From: Panaeolus papilionaceus
Lineage: Eukaryota; Basidiomycota; Agaricomycetes; Agaricales
Reading direction: 5' to 3'
Length of the DNA stretch: 64,000 bases
Assembly: GCA_015501605.1 (NCBI GenBank)
Contig: JADNRZ010000006.1
Span: 1,550,001 to 1,614,000, forward strand
Below the pieces are notes generated by a model. It did not search any database, was not told the DNA's origin, and saw only the letters and a list, made by a program, of their open reading frames with translations. Of this stretch, positions 45,957 to 55,843 are shown piece by piece (the first letter of the stretch is position 1; each line of letters opens with the position of its first letter). A program made the position numbers and the translations under genes.

Positions 45957-46976
45957 CTGCACGTGACCCAGAAGTTGGACAGCAGAGCATAAGTTGATTA
46001 TTCCGAAAGTAATTTTAAAGTACCTGCAAAATCAGTGATACATTGTGAATGAGAAATATGTTGAGTACTCAAAACCTGAATTTCACAATTTCTTGCCATC
46101 TTACTGATGAGCTATGAATATTTTACTGAGCAGACCTGTAAAACCCGTCCAAACTGGGAAGTTGGACACCCTTACATTACAATTACATCACTAACCAAAA
46201 AAGGATTTTCGATAAGATATGTTGTAATCAGTCTTTCGGCACTGGCAACTGACAACAATAAAGGCCACATTGCTCGTCGAATACTGCGACTAAAAGCACA
46301 AAAAAAATTGCATTATTATCCTCTATTTCACTAGTATTGAGCTGGCTATGTATCTTTGTCAGGGGTCTGTACAACATGAAGGTAGTCTTTCAACTTTACA
46401 ACCATGTCAAAAAGAGGTCTTCTGTCAAATATGCACGATATGTGGTCAAATAAAATCCCAAAAATTATTTTGGCCATGTTTATGTCTTTTTCAATATCCA
46501 TTTAAAATACTGTATTCGTGTTTCTGCCCACAGCTTCATGGATGATTGTGCAGAGTACCATAAACAAATTGATAATACTATATGTTGCAACACAGACAAA
46601 TGAAATATCAACATTTTTTTTGAAGTGTGAAATGATAGAAATATTTTGATTTTGTCCAGAAACAATACATTATATCTTCAAGAATTTTCCTGAAAAAAAG
46701 AATTAAGACTTGAGGACATTTTCGACCCACAGACGACATTGGATGAGGAGTGATCGTGTTACTCCATTGGGAATTCAGGCACACTGATGCTGCAGCTCAG
46801 TTGTTGTGGTTGTATCGGATGCTAATTTCAAGCCAATCCTTCAAAATTTTGTAAACATGTTCAGAATATATTTATAAACTTGTATATGAAAAAAGAAGTG
46901 AAAAGGTGGCCCCGTTGATGCTCTAGAACTCAAGTGTCCAACTACGGGGTCCGTCCAACTACCGGGTCACATGCAG
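45957..46976. mobile_element. 1.0-kb TIR element with TA target duplication
   Basis: The left end 45957-45980 (CTGCACGTGACCC...) pairs with the right end 46953-46976 as a 24-bp inverted repeat with three mismatches. TA flanks both ends (45955-45956 and 46977-46978). Subterminal copies of GTCCAACTAC recur near the right end. The interior is AT-rich with no transposase-like ORF. It lies only 24 bp from the other TA-flanked element. Confidence 0.65.
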
Positions 46977-46978
46977 TA

Positions 46979-48712
46979 GGTAGTCGTATTAGGACCCTTG
47001 TTGGAGGTTGGTTGAAATGACGATAACCACTCGGACGATAGGCAGCACACAGCGTTCATCGAATCAACGAGACCGGGCTGGAGGGCTTAGCATAGGAGCA
47101 GGAGGTAGCGGAATATAGCCAGCCTAACTAACGACAATCTATGGCGTGCTAGCCTATCTACATAGTTTCATCGTAGTTGGAGGATAAAATAAACTGACTT
47201 GAAATGAGGAAATCATAAGACTCTTGAAAGGCGTTCCGAGAGATAAGATAACAGGTAACATCGGATAAGGTTTAAACTTACCATCCCTTCTCCCTCCCTG
47301 AGTCTGAATTTGAAATTGAAAGTACACACTCCGACTGAATTTTATCGCCTTGAGTCTGCCTGGAGGCTCAATCCTCAAGTTAGACTTGACCATTCCCATC
47401 TCTTACCTTTCTCGTTTGGCCGCGTTAAAGTGTATCAACTATGGGCCTCGACCCCACACAACTCTCTGCTTCGCATCATCGGAAATTCAAATTTGGGTTG
47501 TTGAGGTCTTGTGATAATCATACTGGACTTTGAACGCTATGATACGTTACATCAACTAGATAAATTGTGTGGGGTCTCAAGGTGCTTTAGGTTTGGTGGA
47601 AGCGGCTTTGGATCTTGTGTGGACACAAAGGATCGTGACATCGGATTCTAGATGGATGGACGGATGGGTGGACGATGATCGCGCCGCGCATTGGCACTTT
47701 CTTCGTGCTCATTGACACTTAAAGGCTCTATACGCATCTCCGTCTTATTCACGCAGTAAATGACTGAACCATGCTTGTGCAGCTCAATGAGCAGGTCAAC
47801 GAGCAAACTGTTCTTATCTACAGTTAAATTTTGCCGTTTTTTTCGCCTCGCTCATGAGCCGTATGTCCTCCAGTTCGGATATTTTGCTGCGTGTATGCAG
47901 GATCGTGTTCTGCGTGGGGTCTTCGAATTCATCTTTGCGCGTCACGTACCTCCCTCCTCCCCTCAAGTCACCCCAGATTCTCTTCCCCTATTTGATACTT
48001 TGGTATTCACGCAGTAGATCTCGATATCACATAACCCTGGGCGTAATGAGAAGCAAGGTACTCCATACATAGCGTGCTTTCAAGTCATAACTCACTCAGA
48101 AGGTGTTATGATTTTTCATCACGAATACAACTAAAGAAGACCCCGATGTGTAGGGTTAGCCAACGGTGGCTAATCCTTATTACCTGTCATCCATCTGTTA
48201 GCCACCAGTCACCCGCCGTCAGCCCCCTCGATAGGTACATATACCCCGTAGATACTTCATGTAGCCCCCATCGTAGACTTGGTCATCCATCGATAGCCCT
48301 TCCTTTACAATCCCTTGGGTTTCATCCTGGCACGATGTTTTGGACCCTTTGGACAATTAACACGCAACAAGGTCGTCGAAATCGATAATACACAACCCTC
48401 GTCCCACGAGCAAAGCCCAACTTTCACTGTAACTTGAAATACAGTTTACTTGCTGAAAAAGTTGCAACACAGCTCTGAGGCCCCATGAGTATATTTCAAC
48501 CATCACGACAATTCACCTCAAAGATATTCGAGGTTGGTGTGCGTTGTGTGATTGAATTTAGGGGTACAATAAGATTGACTGAGTTTCAAATGGATCGGAC
48601 TTAGCCGTGAGGCGTGAATCGCGTCAATCACCAAGCGACACATGTTTCTCTGTTCTATCAACTTCTATGTTGTCGATACTGCAGGATGCACCATAACCAG
48701 AGGTCTATTGGT
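46979..48712. other. intergenic, no gene seen
   Basis: Only short frames are present. It includes the 3' end of secreted protein gene 4. Nothing recognisable. Confidence 0.5.
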
Positions 48713-50056
48713 TCAGTAGGAATAGGAGTGGCCATAGCCGTAGGAAGAGTATGCCCCATCATGCCCATGGGCACGATCTCCCGAGCCTCGTCCCCCACCA
48801 CCTCCAGAATTGCCCACCACACCACTCCCTACACCACTCCCGGTGCCAACTTTTGTGCTAGCGCCGATACCTGAATTTCCCGCCATACTATTCCCAGCAT
48901 CATTCTCTGCTACACCCAGATTTACGCCCCGACTCCCTTCTGCCTCCTTAGCCAGGTTGAGTTGCAAAGAAGCGGTCGCTTTGCTCTCCACGCTCTCCTT
49001 CCCATTTCCGCCGACCTTCTCCTGACCCGATACGCCGCCCTGCTTCTTACTATCCTTAAAGATTTCCTCAACGTGTGGCACGTTTTCCTCTCCAGCTGCC
49101 CCATCACTCGATTGGCCTGAGTTATTTTCTTGTGGGCCTGCCTTTCCTGACTTCAGATTGGTGGTCGTCGACCCATTGTCTGCCAGCTGCTTCGAAACAC
49201 CATCAACCTTTTGAATCGGTTTTTCCACCGTGTTCTCCGTCGCGCTCTTCATGAGGGACTCCCCTTCACCCTTCCTATCTTCTGCCCCATTCTGGCTCGT
49301 CACTTTCGTTTCCTTCCCTTTGCTCTCCTTCCCCTGCGTCCTGGTTGTGTCTTCAGATGTTACCTGCATTTTTTCAAACTTCTCGCTGCTGCTCGCCTTC
49401 TTGGCCACAGTCTCTGCCTTCTGTTGCGGATCCTTCTGCTTCTTCGCCCCTCCTGTACTGTGTTGCTTTGTGGCCTGAGGTACTTTGGTTGCAGACGCGG
49501 GTGATTTCGCGACAACGGTGGCAACGACAGCTAGCTTTTGCTTTGGTGTGCCAGGTACGACTGGTAGTGCTGCCTTTTTGGAAGGTGAACCTGCGGGCTT
49601 TTTGGGGGACACAGCGGGCACCTCATGGGCGCGGACAAGAGATACAGGTTTTGCGACCTGTACAACTGGTGTGCGAGGACTGGAGGGTGCTGGTGGGACA
49701 TTCGAACCTTTCTTCGAAGCGCTCGTCTTGTTCTCGACCTGTTTCGTCTGTACAGGTTGTCCAGATCCGCCACCTGAGCCACCAGTAGAATTGGCCTTTG
49801 TCCCTGTGTTAGTTCCACCTCCGCCAGCGGCAGTTTTAAGCGCTGTAGCGACGCCTGGATTGTGATGACCACCATCGTATGACGAATAACCGTAGTAGCC
49901 AGAGCCGTAACCGGAGCCATAGCCATAGGAAGGACGCATGTGAGATGCATCGAGATCAGTCTCCGTTTCCGCATTCAAGCTCTCCTCCGGTACAGGAGCG
50001 GCGAGAACTGAAGCCACGAGGATGGCACAGATGGTGAACGGAGCAGTGATCTTCAT
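48713..50056 (-). CDS. large secreted low-complexity protein, Tyr/Gly-rich ends
   Basis: The product is 447 aa with one coding exon. The signal peptide MKITAPFTICAILVASVLA is followed by APVPEES. A Tyr/Gly/Ser-rich stretch (SYGYGSGYGSGYYGYSSY, about 43-60) comes next, then a long Ser/Thr/Lys/Gly/Asn disordered body with many Lys-Gln and Ser-Gly pairs. A Gly/Val-rich segment leads to a second Tyr-rich end (SSYGYGHSYSY). There are no cysteines and no catalytic domain. Tyr/Gly-rich ends can be cross-linked in cell-wall or adhesive proteins (inference). The promoter layout matches the three small secreted protein genes. Confidence 0.75.
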   Translation of the reverse strand: MKITAPFTICAILVASVLAAPVPEESLNAETETDLDASHMRPSYGYGSGYGSGYYGYSSYDGGHHNPGVATALKTAAGGGGTNTGTKANSTGGSGGGSGQPVQTKQVENKTSASKKGSNVPPAPSSPRTPVVQVAKPVSLVRAHEVPAVSPKKPAGSPSKKAALPVVPGTPKQKLAVVATVVAKSPASATKVPQATKQHSTGGAKKQKDPQQKAETVAKKASSSEKFEKMQVTSEDTTRTQGKESKGKETKVTSQNGAEDRKGEGESLMKSATENTVEKPIQKVDGVSKQLADNGSTTTNLKSGKAGPQENNSGQSSDGAAGEENVPHVEEIFKDSKKQGGVSGQEKVGGNGKESVESKATASLQLNLAKEAEGSRGVNLGVAENDAGNSMAGNSGIGASTKVGTGSGVGSGVVGNSGGGGGRGSGDRAHGHDGAYSSYGYGHSYSY

Positions 50057-50067
50057 CGTGGCACAAT

Positions 50068-50213
50068 CCTAGTATTGCTTTGTTAATCGCACATTTCATG
50101 AATCAACAGACGCGATTGAGGCATCGTTTGGAAACTTACGGGTGACTGGAGCAATCCCGGGGAATTGAAAGCAATGCAAGAACGGACCGAGAGGAGAAGA
50201 TCGCCTTTTATTG
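50068..50213 (-). promoter_or_regulatory. TATA-like box and 5'-UTR intron of secreted protein gene 4
   Basis: On the minus strand CAATAAAAGG (about 50204-50213) is followed by a GTAAGT...TACTAG intron at 50139-50068, ending 11 nt before the ATG. Confidence 0.55.
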
Positions 50214-51044
50214 TGCCCCAGGCCGCATCTAGTGTGTTTGATATGTCGACCGCCAGGCTAGTGTACTATGGCCCCCGATCCCGAAAATCCAAACACTAAC
50301 AGCACTTTCTTGGCTAGTGACCATCTTAACTCCAAAGCATTTCAATCTATTCGCTAATTTTATTAGGATGTGTATCCCGGTTTATGCCTACGGAATATCC
50401 AGTTAAAATCGAGTAGAAGAAGGCGGGGTGATATAAATGTTCATACAAGAAGCTTTAGCGTCGATTTATAGCTAAACGGTTAGGTGCCTAGATTAACAAA
50501 CAATTGTAGTTAGTATCTGGAACCCTGAAATATAGGTCGAAAATAATTGCGTGCGAAGCACAAACTCGCTCGAATAGCCATGATGAAGTGCGATAGCTAG
50601 ACTTTCTTGACAGTGCCGACTTCGAATATCGCACCGCTGAGAAGTCGAATTACAAACTCGCTCCAGTCGTTAATTGACAAAGGCAATGGCAATAAACGCA
50701 AAAAATACTGGCTCTTGCGCACTGTAACATCCATCATTCGACTAGCCTCAGAATCAATCGAAGCAAGAGTACCGGTCTTGACATTTAACATGGCACGGCT
50801 CTTTAGTGAATTTTAAAGCCATTTTCGCTTCGAAAGCGGTTTTGGTGTCTTGTCTACAATGTGCCCACTCTGTTACTCGCTGCAGACATATTTGCTTAAC
50901 GATCGAGCATTCGACAATATTTTACCAAGACATTGGTTCTTGGCCATCGATGGTAAAACCGCAGCAAATAACCACCATAATAGCTTCAGAATCAATCAAA
51001 GCAGAGTACCCCACAGGCTACGGTGTTTCAACGTTTCAACACTT
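50214..51044. other. intergenic, no gene seen
   Basis: AT-rich with no credible ORF. Two similar pieces (CAGAATCAATC, near 50750 and 50988) are a weak internal repeat. Confidence 0.45.
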
Positions 51045-51210
51045 GGCCTAGCATATCTATTTTAAGGATTTATGAAGGACCCTTTCTGTCAACTTCTCAA
51101 GCTCTTCTGGTTTCTTGAAGAGATCACAACGTTCAATTCTAGACATAAGAATATATTTTACAAACGAACCTTCTACTGTGGTATGTACACATCTATAGTG
51201 AACACCTAGT

Positions 51211-52634
51211 CTACTGTATGTCAGGACTCTTTACATCCAAGGTGAATTTAATGCGGTGCGAGGAACTATGACTACAGATACCGTCAAATAGCTCCGGAAT
51301 ATCTTCTGTAAACGATTCACAATCGTCGTAGTGGTCATCCACATCATAAGGGGTGTTTCGCATGACGATGATCACCGAGATAGCGCACTCCGGGCGAGAA
51401 GGTGACGAACTAGATAAAATCTGGCAGACCTTGCGGTTCAAGCCCGCCCAGTCTTCCTCGAGGAATGTATTGCACAAATGCTCAATCGTGAGACGAAGCC
51501 CAATGTCAATCTGGAGCCTTTCGATTGCGTTGGGGATTGGGATTGTATCGAGGGTAGACAGAAGCTCCGAAAGGCGTTTTCCAACTGGCACTGGCTCTGC
51601 CAGTTCCGTGAGAACACATGATCTGACGTCCTTCAAGCCGGTGCATCCTGAGAGGTCAAAGTCGCCGCAATGTTGCACTCTTTTTCGCCTTGTTTGACCT
51701 ATAGTGAAACGGAATTAGGAGGTCACAAGTGATACATACTATTTAAATCAGGTGGAGTCATCGAGAACACTTCTAAAGTGCTTCCGGCAGTTGAGATTAC
51801 TTTTTGGATTGCTGCGAGGTTATCTTCCGGCTCTGTGCGCACCTCGAAGGTGTGAAGAGCAGAGAAATCGATCAGAGGTTTTCTGTCGGAGTGCCGTAAA
51901 AAAGCTGCAAGGAGCTCCGACGAATCTTCGACCCGCAAATTCCTCATGGCAGCGAAATTTCTAGAGTCATACGGCTCTGGATCCACACCGCATTTCTCCA
52001 GGATCCAACGCTCGACTTGAGGATTCTTAACGAAGAGGGAGAGTGGGATCTTCTCGCCGGTACTGCAATGGACGATTCCGGTTTGTGGACCGATGAGGGA
52101 TAAAACGGCAGGGTGGGGAGTCATTGGAAATTCGATGGGAAAGTGACCATAACGAGAATTAAATCTGATTTGGGGAGGTCCTCCGTGTTCTTTCATCAGT
52201 GGAAGAATAATCTGTAAGGCTTGACAATCTCCAAACCACTCCCCAGCATCCCATGTCACATGAACAACGTTGATATATTGAGCAAGGGACGAGTTCGTTT
52301 TCAGCACGCGTGCCAGCCCATTTAGTTGCTTTATGGTGCGGGTAGATAGTCGAGATGAATAATTGAAAACGCTACTGTTTGGGACAGTGGGGTCGTGGAC
52401 GGTACTTTCGATTGTAAGCCCACTGAAAAGGTACTTCCGGCATTGTGAAAGGAAGATGCGACTGGCTAGAGCACAATTCTTCAGATCTTTGAATCATATT
52501 GGGCCCGGAGTTACACCGTTGTAGTGGCCAGAAAACACAGAGCGAGAGACCTGTCCGAAATCTCTGGCTTTGATTATGTCGACATATTGGTCAATGATAA
52601 GATCGACGACCTCTTGTGGCACGGAGGGTGACAT
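51211..52634 (-). pseudogene. F-box-like gene, copy E2 (one premature stop)
   Basis: Minus strand, 52634..51740 joined to 51698..51211 (461 codons). The frame is otherwise open and joins in phase across the intron. It has the F-box-like start SVPQEVVDLIIDQY, LKNCALASRIFLSQCRK, INVVHVTWDAGEWFGD, a leucine-rich middle and a C-terminal tail HRIKFTLDVKSPDIQ. One TGA interrupts it after TPGPI, where copy E1 has CGA (Arg), that is, a C-to-T change at a CpG. Apart from this it is the better preserved copy, so the lesion may be recent or polymorphic. Presumed former SCF adaptor. Confidence 0.72.
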
Positions 52635-53453
52635 TTCGAGGGGCCTCGAGTAGTGACTGAGCTAGCAAAGATTTAAATACGCCTTCGTTGATGTGCGCGT
52701 GGGGAGATCTGAGTGAAAAGGTGAGTGGTGGTGAAGGTGTGACTGGCGGATGAGATAGGTGGATGGAAAAGGAAAGTGAGACGCGCGGTACGAGTTCGTG
52801 GGGTCGATATGTGAGAGAAATGAGAAGATGGGAAGGTGGGGTGAGTGTGAGGTGAAATGAGACGAAGATGGAGGACGAAGACGACGAAAATGATGAAAAT
52901 AAGCGCTGACGAAGGTGTGCACGGACACCAGACGAAGACGAAACACGAAATACGAGGGCGGAAAGAGACTTGTATTCGTTGTAAACTAGGTACATAATAT
53001 ATGTAAAATTATAGAAAATCATGGAAAATGAAAGAAAATACTCGAAACTACGGAAATCAACAGCGCTCGGCGCGTGAACGATGCGCTGATGCGAATAGAA
53101 ATAAACGGAAAATAAGAGAAAAACCGAAAAATAGGGGGATAGAGGCGCAGTGCTCATCATCGTCGTCGGCAGAAGGGCGTAATGAGCAGAAAACAAGCGC
53201 AAGTGACGTGGATAACAGGGTCGAATGGAGAACAAAGCACAGAACAATAGAACGCGACGAGAACGTGAACTTCAGGGTTAAATGATTTAGATAAGATTAG
53301 ATCTCACTGGTCGATACCTGCACATTGCCAGCTTGAATTGCATGGATACTGTGAGCTCTTCGACATATGCTGCGGACCTTTCCAGGTAACTTACAGGTCA
53401 ACCGGTCACGGGCGTAATATAAAAATATCATGAAGTAGAGTATTGTCAACAAT
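52635..53453. other. arm-2-specific spacer between the two F-box-like copies
   Basis: Parts match the short arm 1 spacer (a piece near 53165-53215 matches 33645-33695) and the rest has no counterpart there. Long frames across it are artefacts of low-complexity sequence; I call no gene. Confidence 0.5.
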
Positions 53454-54853
53454 CTATGAAAAGACCAAGGCATCCCCCAACTTCTTGAGGTGAATGTTGT
53501 TCTTCAACATCTCTAGTCTTTTCTCCACCAAGTTTGGTTCGGCCGTAGATAATGAACTTGAAATGTGGGAGTCTGTGAAGGCCAGTGAAACACTAAGTGA
53601 ACGATAGCTTTGTCCGGGAATTGTGAGCGCATCAGTCAGATCACTCCAGTGGATGCACTCGACGACACTAAGCGACACGGCCGCAACGTGAAAGCGGATC
53701 GAAAGAGAGAGGAATTTTTTATTCGAGTCGGGGAGACTTTGCAAGAGTTTAACGATCCACGCAATGGGTGAATCCAGAATCTCGGTAAAACCCCCTTGCA
53801 CGGGCCCCCAGTCGTTGCATATGGTGCCGCTTAAATACAGATGAGATAATTTTGAAAGGGCTTTGAGGTCCACCACTGAATATTCGCGCAGAACGTGTGG
53901 GGGTGGAGCTGGAGACATGTTCCGAAGCAACATCAGTACGTAGCAAGGTGCACGAAAATAATTGAGGGGATTTTACTTTGTTGAAAGACCCAGTACAAAT
54001 GCGTAAGGGTGTTCGAACAAATATCCAGCATGCTGCGCACCTCTTCTTCGTTGACTTCGGGAGCCGTTAGTCTCAGATGTTGGAGACTTTTAAGGCTGAT
54101 AGGACACTTTGGGTTCTGGAAAAACTGAACGAGGGACCTAATGTCATAATTTGACAGTGGCAGAAAATTGACTGTGAGATTTGTCAGGGCAACGGATGGA
54201 GGTGGTCGGGTGTCGGTGAGCAGCATGATATCCTGTTTTGGATTTACGATTTTCAATGATTGTAGACCCGATGAATTGCAGAATAGAGAGAGTGGCATAT
54301 GTATTGTCCGGCTCATATCAAGCTTCCGGATGTTACTCCCCTGTATAACTGCTTGAATGGACGCCTTGAGCACTGGGCTGATGACCGTCCAGCGGATACA
54401 TTGTCGGTTATGCCAGGTAAACTCCTCCAAATTACTCATGTAGGGTAAAATAACGGGGAGTGAGGAACTATCTTGAGTACTGGCTGCGTCTTTGTAGAGA
54501 TACTTGGACGTAGCAGGCAATCGGGATTTGAAGCAAAGCCGAATGAAAAGGCGTAGAACGAAGGTAGCTAGGATTGGGGATTGTGTAATTGCAAGGAGGA
54601 ATCGACTGCTTTGCGGTGTGTCGATTGCCATTATACGCCTCTGTCCCTCATCTGGGTCATAACCAATGGTGTACACAAGCCTTACGGATGAGAACAATTG
54701 CTTTTGTGCATCTTGTCGAAATGTCTTTGAGATCAAGGTGCATTGTGTGAGCGAGAGTCGATCATCATCGGAGTCGGGATCAAGTAGGTTTACGATACGC
54801 AAAATCAGCTCTGGTGGCAGGATTGGGTCACTGATGTCTATGGTGCTGAGCAT
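53454..54853 (-). CDS. F-box-like protein, copy D2
   Basis: Minus-strand exons 54853..53977 and 53908..53454 give 443 aa, the same lengths as copy D1. The start ILPPELILRIVNLLDP and the LISKTFRQDAQKQLFSSV block match D1, as does the intron position and its 68-nt length. Amino-acid differences are scattered (for example NDWGPVQGGF, VVECIHWSDLTDAL) and no stop or frameshift was seen. Both copies being open suggests constraint or a young duplication. Presumed SCF adaptor with unknown substrate. Confidence 0.78.
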
Positions 54854-54989
54854 GGTTGGATCGTCAAGGTTTGTGTCAAGGTTGGAACTGAACTTATTCC
54901 CACCCGTCTTCGTTATTTGTGTGTTTAATTTTATAATCCATTATCAATACAATTGTCCACTCGTGTTTCGTAGAGGTCTTTCGAGCAGA

Positions 54990-55243
54990 TCCACCTTCCG
55001 CTTCCTTTGCGCATCGAACAAAAGCCCCGGCAGCCTTAGTAAAGCTCTCCGCACGTTGATTGGCTTTATTCCGGCCTACTTGGTGGGGTGTCCCTTGAGC
55101 ACGTTCTCGTTCGTAAAAGGCGTCTGCGACGGCAGCATGTCGATGATTCTGAACACGAAGATACGAATATCTTGCCAGAGCATACTTTTTTCGTCAAAGA
55201 ATTCCTTCGCCCTTTGGTTACAGTCTTCCGCACTGGATTGGAC
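54990..55243 (-). pseudogene. relic of the TPR/UvrD-helicase gene family
   Basis: Read on the minus strand in shifting frames, the fragment matches the region VQSSKEDWIKRAKELFDQ to FTKAAEAFIRCADEA of the large gene at 55844 (coding about 59690-59940). It reads VQSSAEDCNQRAKEFFDE and later pieces, with stop codons and frame changes. It is a single broken exon-like fragment lying just beyond the 3' end of the intact gene, in the same orientation. Confidence 0.65.
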
Positions 55244-55260
55244 ACACCCTCAATTCATTT

Positions 55261-55843
55261 CTCATGGTCTGACTACGGGAGACTAAATTTTTGTTGGTCA
55301 TTGTGAGTGGAATGAGTCACCATCGAATATTGCAGAACATCAGGGACATGTTCAAAGGGTGAAACATATCGCGCGTCATGCGTCGAGCCTCACCAAATTC
55401 AAAATTGCTTCCTCGCCTGGCAAGCAATGTTCGGGATTGTTCCGAACTACCAAGCACAACTTGTCGCGCGACTCCATTGTCGTCTTGTTGTCAAGCCGAG
55501 TTATCTCTTCACATTGCTGTGGAACTCACCAATCTTACTCATTACGCTGCGATCAGTTTAAACCTCCAGACCCCAGTAATGTACCCAAAATGGTTTCAAG
55601 ATGGTTTCGCCAAAACTACAATAGCTAAGTGCTGTAATAAGGTCGAGTGCTAAAACTGAGTCCGCACATGTATGGATCTAGATAAATATCAAATGTTTGT
55701 TCAGTCGTCCTCTCAAGATACCCCCAACATTCCCAAGCTAATAATAATATGAATCGTCCAACACCTCGTGGTTTGACAGACCCTGAGTCCAGGAGACTAC
55801 ACCTCCACTGCCAATCCCGTAACTCGTTCACCTTCATCTCCTC
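55261..55843. other. intergenic, no gene seen
   Basis: This lies 3' of the large helicase gene. Short frames only; nothing recognised. Confidence 0.45.

Larger units (their letters stand above)
51045..54880 (-). repeat. inverted duplication, arm 2
   Basis: This is the reverse-complement partner of 32100-34945, separated from it by about 16 kb. It carries gene copies D2 and E2. It keeps sequence that arm 1 lacks between the two genes (parts of 52685-53370) and inside the second gene. Confidence 0.85.

Noticed and set aside
48810..49865. Several plus-strand frames opposite the 447-aa secreted protein
   Set aside because: Explained by the GC-rich repetitive codons of the minus-strand gene.
52591..53247. 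218-codon minus-strand frame in the arm 2 spacer
   Set aside because: Its Phe/Ser/Tyr-rich sequence is low complexity and it overlaps the start of copy E2; not conserved in arm 1.
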